Shown here: piece after piece, positions 14,914 to 22,836 of the stretch
Layout: each line of letters starts with the position of its first letter
How positions within the stretch are numbered: position 1 is the first letter of the stretch
Assembly: GCA_947628105.1 (NCBI GenBank)
Contig: CANQYN010000004.1
Coordinates: 1-29,780, forward strand
DNA: 29,780 nt
From: an uncultured Bacilli bacterium
Lineage (GTDB): Bacteria; Bacillota_I; Bacilli_A; RF39; UBA660
Direction: 5' to 3'
Position numbers and translations under genes: made by a program
The notes under the pieces: generated by a model
Told to the model about the DNA's origin: nothing
Database searches by the model: none
The model's input: only the letters and a program-made list of their open reading frames with translations

Positions 14914-15678
14914 TTAACGAATTCGTTTCGCTACGACGACAATTCTACCATTATCAGAATAATTTTCACAAGTAGATAATGTAATTAATTCTTCGGGATA
15001 CTGTGCCGTTACACCAGTTTGATAAAAAGCTAATCGTTGAATGTTAAAAAGAAAATTTTGATATTCAATTTGGTCTTTGGCATCATAAAATTGATAGTAT
15101 TTAAAAGCATTGGAATGAATCCCATATACTCGAGAATTAAAAGCAGCTATAATTTCATATTCTTGTTCTTCACTAATCGTATAAAAGGTAAACGTTTTAT
15201 GTTTTTGATAAAATTCTTTTGTTTTATATTTTTCTAAATCATGGAACATACTTCCATTTAACATATTATGGCCGTGAATAATTAAGTTAATATCACGTAG
15301 TCCTACATTATTATGTTTATCGATATATAATGTCCCAGAATTATATTTTTTCTTATAAAAATCATGATATAAATAATAATCTTGTCCCGGTGTATACATG
15401 ACGGGATAATCAATTCTTGTCCCTGGTATCGTAAGCCATCCTACCATATCATCATTTTGCTGATAAAGTTGTTGTACTTTCATTAATTTAGTCGGCTTTT
15501 GCACCATCGTCGTCTCGACGACTACTTCTTCTAACTTCGGTTGATGGCGAGTTTCACTATTGGTAATAAAATGACCAATAATAAAAAAAAGAGAAAAACA
15601 AAATAAAAAAGAAGCAACAATTATTTTCCTTTTTCTTTTTCGATAATTACAATAATTGATAACCGCCTCGTTTGTCAT
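14914..15678 (-). CDS. Class B sortase
   Basis: The 254-residue membrane transpeptidase has a short basic N-terminus (YRKRKRK), one TM helix (about residues 19-37) and an extracellular sortase fold. Class B features are visible: MVGWLTIPGTRIDYPVM, YYLYHDFYKKKYNSGTLYID, and the catalytic triad His137 in IIHGHNM, Cys237 in TLSTCENYSD and Arg245 in NGRIVVVAKR. It would attach secreted proteins to peptidoglycan or link them together. I chose the ATG at 15678, which follows TAGGTGG; an upstream in-frame start at 15696 lies before the ribosome site. It lies just downstream of a gene for a VPKTG-tailed surface protein, a likely substrate, though class B enzymes in model species prefer NPxTN-type signals. 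Confidence 0.9.
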   Translation of the reverse strand: MTNEAVINYCNYRKRKRKIIVASFLFCFSLFFIIGHFITNSETRHQPKLEEVVVETTMVQKPTKLMKVQQLYQQNDDMVGWLTIPGTRIDYPVMYTPGQDYYLYHDFYKKKYNSGTLYIDKHNNVGLRDINLIIHGHNMLNGSMFHDLEKYKTKEFYQKHKTFTFYTISEEQEYEIIAAFNSRVYGIHSNAFKYYQFYDAKDQIEYQNFLFNIQRLAFYQTGVTAQYPEELITLSTCENYSDNGRIVVVAKRIR

Positions 15679-15694
15679 ACTACCACCTATTATC

Positions 15695-15703
15695 ATTATA
15701 ACA
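15695..15703 (-). promoter_or_regulatory. Extended -10 promoter of the sortase gene
   Basis: The minus strand reads TGTTATAAT (TGnTATAAT) 16 bases before the start codon, right after the terminator of the surface protein gene. The short distance leaves a very short leader; no -35 is evident. Confidence 0.45.
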
Positions 15704-15726
15704 TAAAAAAGAGGTTTTCACCTCTT
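15703..15726 (-). terminator. Intrinsic terminator of the VPKTG protein gene
   Basis: AAGAGGT (minus strand, 15720-15726) and ACCTCTT (15709-15715) pair around GAAA, followed by six T. The 5' arm touches the stop codon. Confidence 0.8.
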
Positions 15727-16753
15727 ATTTTGCATTTTTTAATAGAAAACGTCCTGTTCCTAACATAAGGATAAAAGCACCAATTAATGTTACTGATAAT
15801 CCATTTCCTGTCTTTGGAACATCATCTAATTTTTCATTTGAAGTTGGTTTTTTTGTTGTATCTATTGTTTCTTCATCAGAATCATCGGTTGGATCTGTTG
15901 GAGTAACTTCTTCTTTTTGAACAATTTCACCATCTTTTATCTCATAACCTTCTTTTAATAAATTTTTGATAGCGTCATAGTCAGAATAAGTTCCCCCTGT
16001 AATTTCTACTTTTCCCCCCGCATTTTCATCGTTTCCGTTCCAAATAATTAAATCTTTATTGTCAAAACTTCCATCAACGATAGATAAAGTTGCTTCATGA
16101 TTAGAAAAACCATTTGTCAATAAACTGTTATGAGGACTATCTCCTTCTGTTTGAAAAATTCCATTTTGAATGTTCATCTTATTTTCATTTAATATAACAG
16201 AATAATTTTCAGTTTGAATAAACGTTCCATTATAAATGTCGGCTTCTCCTGCATTATTAATTCCCCATACATTTTTGGCGGTCGTTTTAACGCTTCCTCC
16301 ATTAAAAACTAATTGTCCTTTTGCTTGGTTCCAAATTCCCGCACTTCCTTCTGTTCCTGTCGCTTCAATGGTTCCTCCATTGATTGTCAATTTTCCTGAA
16401 TTACTAATGGTAGAAGCATTATTGTTAGAATCACTTTTTCTTTTAACAACTCCTCCATTTTCTGAGTCTTCGATAATTACCTCAGCCCCTTCATCGATGA
16501 TAATAGCACTACATTCTTTACAAAACGCCTCTAAAACGTTTCCTTTTAAGTCGATAGTAAATTTTTCTCCTGCCTTTACTTCGATTACTTGGTTAGCTTC
16601 CCCATTTAATGTTAATTTGGCATCTGTTTTTTCTCCTACCACGTCAATGTTGTTATCATCTGATTTTAGCTGAGCAAATTCCGCTGCGTTCGCTTTTCCT
16701 ACGAAAGTAAACCCTGTGATAACAGCCATCATTCCAATTAATACTTTTTTCAT
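15725..16753 (-). CDS. Sortase-anchored beta-helical surface protein with VPKTG signal
   Basis: The 342-residue protein has a signal peptide (MKKVLIGMMAVITGFTFVG, cleavage near ANAA at 23-24). The middle (about 85-265) is built from repeated turns of the type GKLTINGGTIEA, GQLVFNGGSVKT, GEADIYNGTFIQ, MNIQNGIFQ and GKVEITGGTYSD, which fits a right-handed beta-helix as in adhesins. A short Thr/Pro/Asp-rich spacer precedes the sorting signal VPKTG (312-316), a hydrophobic stretch and a basic end (FLLKNAK). Val replaces the usual Leu of LPxTG. A CKEC pair (78-81) could form a disulfide. AAAGGAGG stands before the ATG, and an excellent promoter lies upstream. The sortase gene follows immediately. 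Adhesion or display is inferred. Confidence 0.85.
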   Translation of the reverse strand: MKKVLIGMMAVITGFTFVGKANAAEFAQLKSDDNNIDVVGEKTDAKLTLNGEANQVIEVKAGEKFTIDLKGNVLEAFCKECSAIIIDEGAEVIIEDSENGGVVKRKSDSNNNASTISNSGKLTINGGTIEATGTEGSAGIWNQAKGQLVFNGGSVKTTAKNVWGINNAGEADIYNGTFIQTENYSVILNENKMNIQNGIFQTEGDSPHNSLLTNGFSNHEATLSIVDGSFDNKDLIIWNGNDENAGGKVEITGGTYSDYDAIKNLLKEGYEIKDGEIVQKEEVTPTDPTDDSDEETIDTTKKPTSNEKLDDVPKTGNGLSVTLIGAFILMLGTGRFLLKNAK

Positions 16754-16803
16754 ATTTTTTTCCTCCTTTTTTTATTTGAAAGTATTTTTGTTGTGTTGGC
16801 TTT

Positions 16804-16832
16804 ATTATATTTTGCCCGAAAAAAGAAGTCAA
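16804..16832 (-). promoter_or_regulatory. Strong promoter of the VPKTG protein gene
   Basis: The minus strand has TTGACT (16827-16832, 5 of 6) and a perfect TATAAT (16804-16809) with 17-base spacing, about 51 bases upstream of the start codon. Confidence 0.75.
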
Positions 16833-16895
16833 TTCGTTTTTGGTAAAAAGCATCAAACTATACACAACTTGACAGCAAATCATCATCTATTTTCT

Positions 16896-16925
16896 AAAAA
16901 GGCCTCCATTTTAGGAGGTCTTTTC
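16896..16925 (-). terminator. Intrinsic terminator of the 50-residue protein gene
   Basis: An 11-bp stem (core CCTCC with GGAGG, arms 16914-16924 and 16897-16907, one G-U pair) ends in T-rich sequence on the minus strand, directly at the stop codon of the small gene. Confidence 0.75.
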
Positions 16926-17077
16926 TACATCATATCTTCTAGCTTATCACTTGCTTTTTGCATCGCTTTGTCGGCAACTTTTTCTACCTTTTTCATCATT
17001 GGTTTATTATATTTTTGGTACGCTAACACTGCTCCCGCACCCATTGCCATTAGGATCATATCTCTCATCTTCATCAT
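16925..17077 (-). CDS. Small membrane-associated protein, 50 residues
   Basis: This short frame encodes a protein starting MMKMRDMILMAMGAGAVLAY and ending VADKAMQKASDKLEDMM. A short hydrophobic N-terminal helix (about residues 7-20) is followed by a basic then amphipathic helix, a layout resembling small YtxH-like proteins, though I cannot assign a family. AAGGTG lies just upstream; by spacing the second ATG (17074) may be the true start. A terminator directly follows the stop codon, and the gene lies alone between recD2 and the VPKTG protein gene. The translation signals and flanking terminator make it a probable real gene. Confidence 0.6.
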   Translation of the reverse strand: MMKMRDMILMAMGAGAVLAYQKYNKPMMKKVEKVADKAMQKASDKLEDMM

Positions 17078-17091
17078 ATCACCTTCTCGCT

Positions 17092-17136
17092 AAAAAATAT
17101 GAAACGTATGTAAAATGGTAGGAACATTCTACATAC
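17092..17136 (-). terminator. Inverted repeat after recD2, probable terminator
   Basis: GTATGTA (minus strand, 17130-17136) pairs with TACATAC (17106-17112), plus four inner pairs across one mismatch. A run of six T lies about nine bases beyond the stem, further than usual, so termination is likely but not certain. Confidence 0.45.
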
Positions 17137-17145
17137 ATTATTATT

Positions 17146-19374
17146 TTACATAGGAACTTCATTATTATACAAAAAATATAACATTTTTTCTTTTAATGAT
17201 GTTTTTCGAATCATCTCTTGATTATTGCTTACGCTATATAAAAACGCTTGTGCTTCTCCTACCAAGATTAATTTTTTCTTTGCTCTCGTAATTCCTGTAT
17301 AAATTAATTTTCGATATAACATTCTTTTATAGCTCATACATATAGGAAGTAACACTAAATCAAATTCACTTCCTTGTGATTTATGAATGGAAATAATATA
17401 TCCATGCTTTATTTTAGAAAAATCTTTAGGAAAATATTTGACAAGATTTCCATCAAAATTGACATAAATTTCATTTTTTTTACTTTCGCTTTCCGATGAT
17501 AATACAATTTTTTCAATTATTCCAATATCTCCGTTAAAAACATTTTCTTCTGGCATATTGATTAATTGTAATATTTTATCGTTTTCACGAAAGATAACAT
17601 CTCCATATGAGATTTCTTTTTTTGAACTTTCTTTTGGATTAAATACTTCTTGTAATTCTTGATTTAAATGATCAATTCCATTTATTCCTCCATACATAGG
17701 AGCCATCACTTGAAACTTTCGATAATCATATCCTTTTTGTAATATTTGTCGACACATCTTCTTAATAGAAGAGACAATATTATCTTTATCACATTCCAAA
17801 AAGAGAAAATCTTCTTTTTTTTCTAAAAAATTTCCAAGTGATTGTTCTTTTACTTCAGAAGCGAGAACAGGAATATAAGAATCTTCACTTTGACGATATA
17901 ATTGGTCCAAATGAACAACATCGATAATATCACTTTCGATGAGTTCTTTTAAAACGTTACCACTTCCTACACTAGGTAATTGATGATAATCTCCTACTAA
18001 AACAATTCTCGTCGTATCATGTAATCCTTTTAATAAATGTTGTAATAATTCTAAATCAATCATACTGACTTCATCAATAATTAAAAAAGTACTATCGTCT
18101 TTATGATATTCATTTACTAAAAAGCGATTATCTTCTTTATTCCATTTTAAAAATCGATGAATGGTAGAAGCTGGCAACAACGTCGATTCACTCATTCGCT
18201 TGCTCGCTCTTCCTGTCGGTGCTAATAAAGCTAGATGAGAAAGTAATTGATCAATATCATAATGATTCATCATTTGATAAATTTCACAGATTGCTTTAAT
18301 AATCGTTGTTTTTCCTGTCCCTGGTCCTCCCGTAATCACTGTGATATTATTTGTCAGTGCTTTTTCAATAGCCTCTTTTTGTTGGAAGTTATAATGAAGG
18401 TGATTTTCCTTTTCTAATTTTTCAATTTGCTTTTTTATCTTCTCTTCTCTATTCGTTTCTAATAATGCTAGCGAAACTAAACGAGAAGCGACATATTTTT
18501 CAGCATCATATAAATTTTTTAAATAATATTTTTCATCTTCTATTACGATTTTATTATCACAACATAAGGAATGAAATGCTTCCTTAAATTCTTCTTCACT
18601 TATTTCTACGCGACAATAAAAGATAACTTTATTTTTAATTTCTTCTTCGACTAAATAAGTATCTCCTTGTGAAAAACATAATTCTTTCATCATATAAATA
18701 ATACAAGCTTTAATTCGTTCAAAATCATCTTCGGGAATCTTTAGTTTTTCATGTAATGAATCTAATTTAGAAAACGTAATTTCTTCGATATCATCAGAAA
18801 TAGAATATAAATTTTCTTCTATTTTTAATAAACTATTTCCCTTATATTGATTATAGATTAAAGTCGCATCTTTCATCGAAAAACCAAGTTCTGTTAATTG
18901 AACAATAATTCGATGACTCCCCTCATATTCTTTTAATTGAGAAACAATTTTTTCTTTTGATTTTTGACTTAATTTAGGGACTAAATCCAAACAAGAGGGA
19001 TTTTCTAAAATGGCATCTAAGGTTTCTTTTCCTAGCGTATTTACAATATTAGCCGCCATTTTAATCCCAATTCCAGGAAATAAATCACTCGATAAAAATT
19101 CGATAATTCCATCTTTATCTTCTGGTTTCAAATGTTCATATTCATCTACTTGATATTGTTTTCCATATTTAGAATGTTCGATAAATTCTCCATAAAATAA
19201 ATAATGTTCTTCTTTTTTTAATTCGTGAAAATATCCAGTAAAAGTAATTGTTTTATTAAGGTAATCAAAAAGTTCTTCATCGTTTGTATCAGTAAGACGA
19301 AAAAGGCCAACAATATATCCCCTGGGGGACTCAAAAATACTTCTACGGTAAATTCCTTTAATATATTTTTTCAT
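17146..19374 (-). CDS. recD2: RecD2-type ATP-dependent DNA helicase
   Basis: The 742-residue protein is a superfamily 1B 5'-3' DNA helicase of the RecD-like type found in bacteria without RecBC, acting in DNA repair and replication fork maintenance. The N-terminal OB-like and helix-hairpin regions are present (GFTGYF is not literal; the visible part is ITFTGYFHELKKEEHYLFYG, then LFPGIGIKMAANIVNTLG). The helicase core carries Walker A ITGGPGTGKTTIIKAI (about 345-360), LAPTGRASKRM, Walker B FLIIDEVSMIDLELL, GDYHQLPSVGSGNVL, the RecD SH3-like insertion region, IISIHKSQGSEFDLVLLP and YTGITRAKKKLILVGE. Length is usual for RecD2. The ATG follows AAGAGATG, and a promoter lies 18 bases upstream. Identification is secure. 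Confidence 0.94.
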   Translation of the reverse strand: MKKYIKGIYRRSIFESPRGYIVGLFRLTDTNDEELFDYLNKTITFTGYFHELKKEEHYLFYGEFIEHSKYGKQYQVDEYEHLKPEDKDGIIEFLSSDLFPGIGIKMAANIVNTLGKETLDAILENPSCLDLVPKLSQKSKEKIVSQLKEYEGSHRIIVQLTELGFSMKDATLIYNQYKGNSLLKIEENLYSISDDIEEITFSKLDSLHEKLKIPEDDFERIKACIIYMMKELCFSQGDTYLVEEEIKNKVIFYCRVEISEEEFKEAFHSLCCDNKIVIEDEKYYLKNLYDAEKYVASRLVSLALLETNREEKIKKQIEKLEKENHLHYNFQQKEAIEKALTNNITVITGGPGTGKTTIIKAICEIYQMMNHYDIDQLLSHLALLAPTGRASKRMSESTLLPASTIHRFLKWNKEDNRFLVNEYHKDDSTFLIIDEVSMIDLELLQHLLKGLHDTTRIVLVGDYHQLPSVGSGNVLKELIESDIIDVVHLDQLYRQSEDSYIPVLASEVKEQSLGNFLEKKEDFLFLECDKDNIVSSIKKMCRQILQKGYDYRKFQVMAPMYGGINGIDHLNQELQEVFNPKESSKKEISYGDVIFRENDKILQLINMPEENVFNGDIGIIEKIVLSSESESKKNEIYVNFDGNLVKYFPKDFSKIKHGYIISIHKSQGSEFDLVLLPICMSYKRMLYRKLIYTGITRAKKKLILVGEAQAFLYSVSNNQEMIRKTSLKEKMLYFLYNNEVPM

Positions 19375-19392
19375 TCAAATCATCTCTTTTTC

Positions 19393-19421
19393 ATATTATC
19401 GTACTAAAATTAATTCGTCAA
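19393..19421 (-). promoter_or_regulatory. Promoter of recD2
   Basis: The minus strand has TTGACG (19416-19421, 5 of 6) and TAATAT (19393-19398) with 17-base spacing; the overlapping GATAAT would give a shorter spacer. Confidence 0.5.
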
Positions 19422-19437
19422 GAGAAAAACTTATCAT

Positions 19438-19466
19438 AAAAAAAGAAGAATGATTACTTCTCTTTT
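19438..19466 (-). terminator. Probable intrinsic terminator of mtaB
   Basis: AGAAG and CTTCT (minus strand) pair around an 8-base loop, with one mismatch then further A-T pairs, followed by a run of T. The stem is short, so confidence is moderate. Confidence 0.55.
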
Positions 19467-20737
19467 TCTCCTTCCATATAAGGATAATGTAATGATACCG
19501 CTTTGACTGTCATCAAGGATCCAATATCTTTTTTATCTCCTTTCATCCGAACGACTAAATAGTTCCCCGTATGACCAATTAAATAACCCTCTTTTTCATG
19601 CTCAAAAATAACTTCCAACGACTTACCAATAAATTTCTCTTCATATTTTTTTTCTAATGATTCACTTATTTGTAATAATTTTTGTACTCTTTTTTTCTTA
19701 GTAATCTCATCAATTTGATGATCCATCGAAGCAGCTTTAGTTCCTTTTCGTTTGGAATAAGGAAATACATGTAATTTTGAAAATTGAGCTTTTTGAATTG
19801 TATTGATAGTATTGGTAAAATCTTGATCACTTTCTCCCGGAAAACCGACGATAACATCGGTAGTAATAGAAATATCAGGACGTACTTGACGAATTTTTTG
19901 AAGTTGGTTTAAAAAATATTCTGAATCATATTTACGATTCATCTTTTTTAAAATCTCATCCGATCCTGATTGAAGAGGAATATGCATATGATCAACGAGA
20001 ATAGGACTTTGTTTCAATACATCCAAAAATTCATCATCAATTTCTGTAATTTCAATAGAAGAAATACGTAATCGTATCAAATCTTTCAACGTTACTAATT
20101 CTTTTAATAATGTCGCTAAGCGAATTCCTTGTTCTTTTCCATAATTTCCTGTATGAATTCCTGTTAAAACAATTTCTTTATGTCCATTTTGAATAAGGGA
20201 TTTAGCTTCACTTTTAATATCTTCTAGTGATTTACTGCGAATATTTCCTCTGACGTAAGGAATAATACAATAACTACAAAAATTATTGCATCCATCTTGA
20301 ATTTTAATAAATGCTCTCGTATGATTAAAATTTTGTAATTTCATCGTTTCAAACGGTAAGTTTTGAAGTTTTTTGACATCGATTTTCTTTTCGTTTTTCT
20401 TTCTATATTGATCGATATAATCACCTATCTTCGACTTATTGACCGTTCCTAATAAAATATCAATTCCTTCGATTTTGCTATATTCATCCACTTTATTTTG
20501 AGAAGAACAACCAGTTACTATAAGAAGTGCTTCTTTATTTTCTTTTAATGCATGATGAATCATCTTAACTGATTTTCGATCTGCCGTATTAGTAACAGTA
20601 CAAGTATTAATTACGATAATATCGGCTTCTTTCATCGTCGTAACTTCTCGATATCCTTTTTTTTCTAATTGTTCTTTCATTACGTTTGATTCATAAGTAT
20701 TGACTTTACACCCTAACGTATAAATCATAAATTTCAT
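19454..20737 (-). CDS. mtaB: tRNA N6-threonylcarbamoyladenosine (t6A) methylthiotransferase MtaB
   Basis: The 427-residue radical SAM enzyme converts t6A37 to ms2t6A37 in tRNAs reading ANN codons. The N-terminal MTTase domain shows the three cluster-binding Cys in TLGCKVNTYES, NTCTVTN and VTGCSSQ. The radical SAM motif is IQDGCNNFCSYCIIPYVRG (CxxxCxxC, near residue 148), followed by LTGIHTGNYG and IPLQSGSDEILKKMNR. A TRAM domain closes the protein. CKVN-YES separates MtaB from MiaB (CQMN) and RimO. I chose the ATG at 20737, since GGAGGG lies six bases upstream; a frame open to 20749 starts before the site. It is downstream of a one-TM protein gene and of rsmE, another RNA-modification gene. 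Confidence 0.92.
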   Translation of the reverse strand: MKFMIYTLGCKVNTYESNVMKEQLEKKGYREVTTMKEADIIVINTCTVTNTADRKSVKMIHHALKENKEALLIVTGCSSQNKVDEYSKIEGIDILLGTVNKSKIGDYIDQYRKKNEKKIDVKKLQNLPFETMKLQNFNHTRAFIKIQDGCNNFCSYCIIPYVRGNIRSKSLEDIKSEAKSLIQNGHKEIVLTGIHTGNYGKEQGIRLATLLKELVTLKDLIRLRISSIEITEIDDEFLDVLKQSPILVDHMHIPLQSGSDEILKKMNRKYDSEYFLNQLQKIRQVRPDISITTDVIVGFPGESDQDFTNTINTIQKAQFSKLHVFPYSKRKGTKAASMDHQIDEITKKKRVQKLLQISESLEKKYEEKFIGKSLEVIFEHEKEGYLIGHTGNYLVVRMKGDKKDIGSLMTVKAVSLHYPYMEGEKEK

Positions 20738-20750
20738 ATTGCCCTCCAAA

Positions 20751-20776
20751 ATAAGAAAATAGGTATATCACCTATT
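20751..20776 (-). terminator. Intrinsic terminator of the 20772 gene
   Basis: AATAGGT (minus strand, 20770-20776) pairs with ACCTATT (20758-20764) around a 5-base loop, then a T-rich stretch. The stop codon lies in the 5' arm. It may be leaky, because mtaB starts 14 bases further on with no obvious promoter of its own. Confidence 0.65.
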
Positions 20777-21434
20777 CTAAATTTTTTCGAAATTCTTTTA
20801 ATGCACTTAAAAACTCTTCATTTTTAGTATCCTTTTCATCTAAAGAGAATACTTGATTCATTCTTTCTTTAGAATCATCTTTCGAAAATTCCAACTCCAT
20901 TTTATTCTTCTTTTGTAATTCGCTTCGATTAGAAATTTTACCAAAAATAGGAGAAATAAATTCACTTGGTTTAAAGACCTTTTTTTCTTCTTTTGGTTTT
21001 GTCTGTTTATTGGTTTCAATCGTTTGAATCGTCTCTTTTAATTGTTCTTTTAATGCCTCATCAGATTCAGTGAATTCTTTTTTAAAATTTTCTTTCATTT
21101 CCTCTACGACTGGTTCTTCTGATTTTAAAGCATCTACTAGTTCTTGGTAACTAATAATAGAATTTTCTTCTTGTTCTTGTTCAAAATTAGAAACAGCTTC
21201 TTCAGGAGATGCTTCTAAATTTTTTTGCATCTCTTCTAAAACTTCTCCTAATTCTAATTTTTCGTTTTCTGTTTCTTCTGGGGGTGTTACTAAAGTGGAA
21301 ATGATATCTTGTTCATCTTTTTGTTTTCTTTCTTTTACCACTAAATAGACAATACAAATTAAATTGAATATAATGATAGATCCCAATATCAAAAATAAAA
21401 TTGGTTCTGTCAATACAATATCTTCTAAATTCAT
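20772..21434 (-). CDS. One-TM protein with acidic cytoplasmic tail, unknown function
   Basis: The 220-residue protein has one N-terminal TM helix (about residues 10-34: PILFLILGSIIIFNLICIVY) followed by KERKQK, so the rest is predicted cytoplasmic. The tail is very rich in Glu and Lys and probably disordered or coiled (about 55-150). Near residue 157 a conserved-looking island stands out from the charged sequence, FKPSEFISPIFGKISNRSEL. The C-terminus (FLSALKEFRKNL) is amphipathic. I recognise no family. The ATG at 21434 follows TGGAG at 8 bases; an in-frame GTG at 21443 overlaps that site. It lies 5 bases after rsmE, so the two are in one operon. Its topology is like that of division adaptors such as ZipA or EzrA, but this is only an analogy. 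Confidence 0.68.
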   Translation of the reverse strand: MNLEDIVLTEPILFLILGSIIIFNLICIVYLVVKERKQKDEQDIISTLVTPPEETENEKLELGEVLEEMQKNLEASPEEAVSNFEQEQEENSIISYQELVDALKSEEPVVEEMKENFKKEFTESDEALKEQLKETIQTIETNKQTKPKEEKKVFKPSEFISPIFGKISNRSELQKKNKMELEFSKDDSKERMNQVFSLDEKDTKNEEFLSALKEFRKNLE

Positions 21435-21439
21435 ATTTC

Positions 21440-22150
21440 TCACTCCAATAAATTTTCATAATTTAAAATACTTAATAGATATATTGGGGTCGTTTCTACT
21501 CTTAAAATTCGACTTCCTAAACTAATACTTTGATATCCTTTTTCCAAAAGAAATTCTTCTTCTTTTAAAGAAAGTCCTCCTTCTGGCCCAATAACTATGC
21601 TTATTTTATCACAACTTGTCAAAGAATTCATTATATTTTTTATATTTTTCCTTTTTTCTCTTGTACTACACACTAACTTTACACTGGAATTATCCTGTAA
21701 GGAATCAAAAGAAACAATATTTCGTACAATAGGAACTTCATATCGTTTGGATTGTTCACTAGCTTCTTTGACTATTTTTCGCCAACGATTTTCTTTTTTT
21801 TCTTCTTTTCCTGTCTTTTTGACAACACTTCTCTCCATCCAAACAGGAATAATCTCCGATACTCCTAGTTCCGTTGCTTTTTGTAAGATAAAATCCATCT
21901 TTTGTTCTTTTAATACCGGAATAATTAACGTAATATAACAATTTAAGGAAAGAGAATCTTTTTGTTCGTCGCAAATAATATTGATTTTTTCTCCTTTTTT
22001 TTCGATATGAGCGAAATATAAAATATGATTAAAAATAACCTCGATTAAATCATTATCTTTCATTCTCATCACCGTTTTAATATGATAATAATCGCTCTCT
22101 TCTAAAAAAAATTGATTTTCTTTTTTTTGAATAGCAAAATATCGTTGCAT
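21440..22150 (-). CDS. rsmE: 16S rRNA (uracil(1498)-N3)-methyltransferase RsmE
   Basis: The 236-residue SPOUT-class methyltransferase modifies U1498 of 16S rRNA, using S-adenosylmethionine. It begins MQRYFAIQKKENQFFLEESD, like other RsmE, with a PUA-like N-terminal domain, then LIIPVLKEQKMDFILQKATE and LGVSEIIPVWMERSV, and the trefoil-knot cofactor motifs IVIGPEGGLSLKEEEF and LGSRILRVETTPIYLLSIL. Length is usual. I chose the ATG at 22150, preceded by CCAGGTGAT; the frame open to 22228 extends through the divergent promoter region and is not used. The stop is TGA, and the next gene begins five bases later. Confidence 0.94.
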   Translation of the reverse strand: MQRYFAIQKKENQFFLEESDYYHIKTVMRMKDNDLIEVIFNHILYFAHIEKKGEKINIICDEQKDSLSLNCYITLIIPVLKEQKMDFILQKATELGVSEIIPVWMERSVVKKTGKEEKKENRWRKIVKEASEQSKRYEVPIVRNIVSFDSLQDNSSVKLVCSTREKRKNIKNIMNSLTSCDKISIVIGPEGGLSLKEEEFLLEKGYQSISLGSRILRVETTPIYLLSILNYENLLE

Positions 22151-22166
22151 ATCATCACCTGGTTTT

Positions 22167-22172
22167 ATTGTA
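22167..22172 (-). promoter_or_regulatory. Candidate -10 of rsmE
   Basis: TACAAT on the minus strand, 16 bases upstream of the start codon, sits in a short inverted repeat shared with the divergent promoter. No good -35 is seen. Confidence 0.4.
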
Positions 22173-22200
22173 TCAAAATTTAAAAAAAAGAAAAAGATAA

Positions 22201-22229
22201 TTGCCTTTTCTTTTAAAAAATGATACAAT
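22201..22229 (+). promoter_or_regulatory. Promoter of the 22254 gene
   Basis: TTGCCT (22201-22206, 4 of 6) and TACAAT (22224-22229, 5 of 6) are 17 bases apart, 24 bases upstream of the start codon. Confidence 0.6.
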
Positions 22230-22253
22230 ACTAAATCAAAGGAAGTATTATTT

Positions 22254-22826
22254 ATGTTTAAAAAGTCAAAAAATATAGTAGAAGAATATCAAGAACTATT
22301 ATTATTACAAGAACGAGATAAAAAAGATCTTTCGTTTATTCAGGAAGAAAAAGAAAGATTAAAGAAATTAAGTGAATCAAAAAAATATCAATCTCACATT
22401 TCTTTGCCATCGGATTTTGAAGTCTTACAAATTAAATTTCTTCGAGAAATTACGAATAAAAATGGAGAAATTTCTCGTTTAGAAAAAGAGTTATATGCTT
22501 GTCAATCGAAAATTAATTATACGTTGTTTAAAGAATTGCTTGAAAATTATTTTATCGCTTTCGATCAAGATGATATTGTCACTTCAGAAAGTTTACGGTA
22601 TCGATTATTTTCTCTTTTTCCATCGATGACAAAACAGGAGGCAGAAAAAACTTTTCAACTTTTATTAAAGTCAAGAAAAGATAAAAATTGTTATGAAAAG
22701 TTAGTTCATTATATCAACGAATTAGAACAAAAAGAAAAAGAGGTTACTTATCGTCAAAAAAGATTACAAAAATTAGAAAAAAAATTATTTTTAGGAAATC
22801 AAAAAATCAAAAAAAAACCACAATAA
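22254..22826 (+). CDS. Hypothetical coiled-coil protein
   Basis: I do not recognise this protein. It has 190 residues and is highly charged, with no signal peptide or membrane segment. Two probable coiled coils flank a central helical part: an N-terminal one (about residues 5-45, ELLLLQERDKKDLSFIQEEK) extending to about 85, and a C-terminal one (about 150-180, YINELEQKEKEVTYRQKRLQ). A very basic end follows (KKLFLGNQKIKKKPQ). AAAGGAAG stands 8 bases before the ATG. It is divergent from rsmE with paired promoters and ends in a strong bidirectional terminator shared with clpB. It could be a cytoplasmic scaffold or nucleic-acid-associated protein, but nothing fixes the role. Confidence 0.7.
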   Translation: MFKKSKNIVEEYQELLLLQERDKKDLSFIQEEKERLKKLSESKKYQSHISLPSDFEVLQIKFLREITNKNGEISRLEKELYACQSKINYTLFKELLENYFIAFDQDDIVTSESLRYRLFSLFPSMTKQEAEKTFQLLLKSRKDKNCYEKLVHYINELEQKEKEVTYRQKRLQKLEKKLFLGNQKIKKKPQ

Positions 22827-22836
22827 GTGGTTTTTT
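22811..22836. terminator. Bidirectional terminator between the 22254 gene and clpB
   Basis: A perfect 10-bp stem, AAAAAACCAC with GTGGTTTTTT around AATAA, has its stop codon (TAA) for the plus gene in the loop and ends at the clpB stop on the other strand. Confidence 0.9.

Noticed and set aside
11552..16753. Cellulosome or polysaccharide-degrading cluster, suggested by the dockerin
   Set aside because: No glycoside hydrolase for plant polymers, carbohydrate-binding module or cohesin is visible; the only enzyme acts on peptidoglycan.
16656..16886. Minus-strand frame of 76 codons across the start of the VPKTG protein gene
   Set aside because: It spans the promoter and leader in another frame, lacks a ribosome site, and its end is a frame-shifted reading of the signal peptide.
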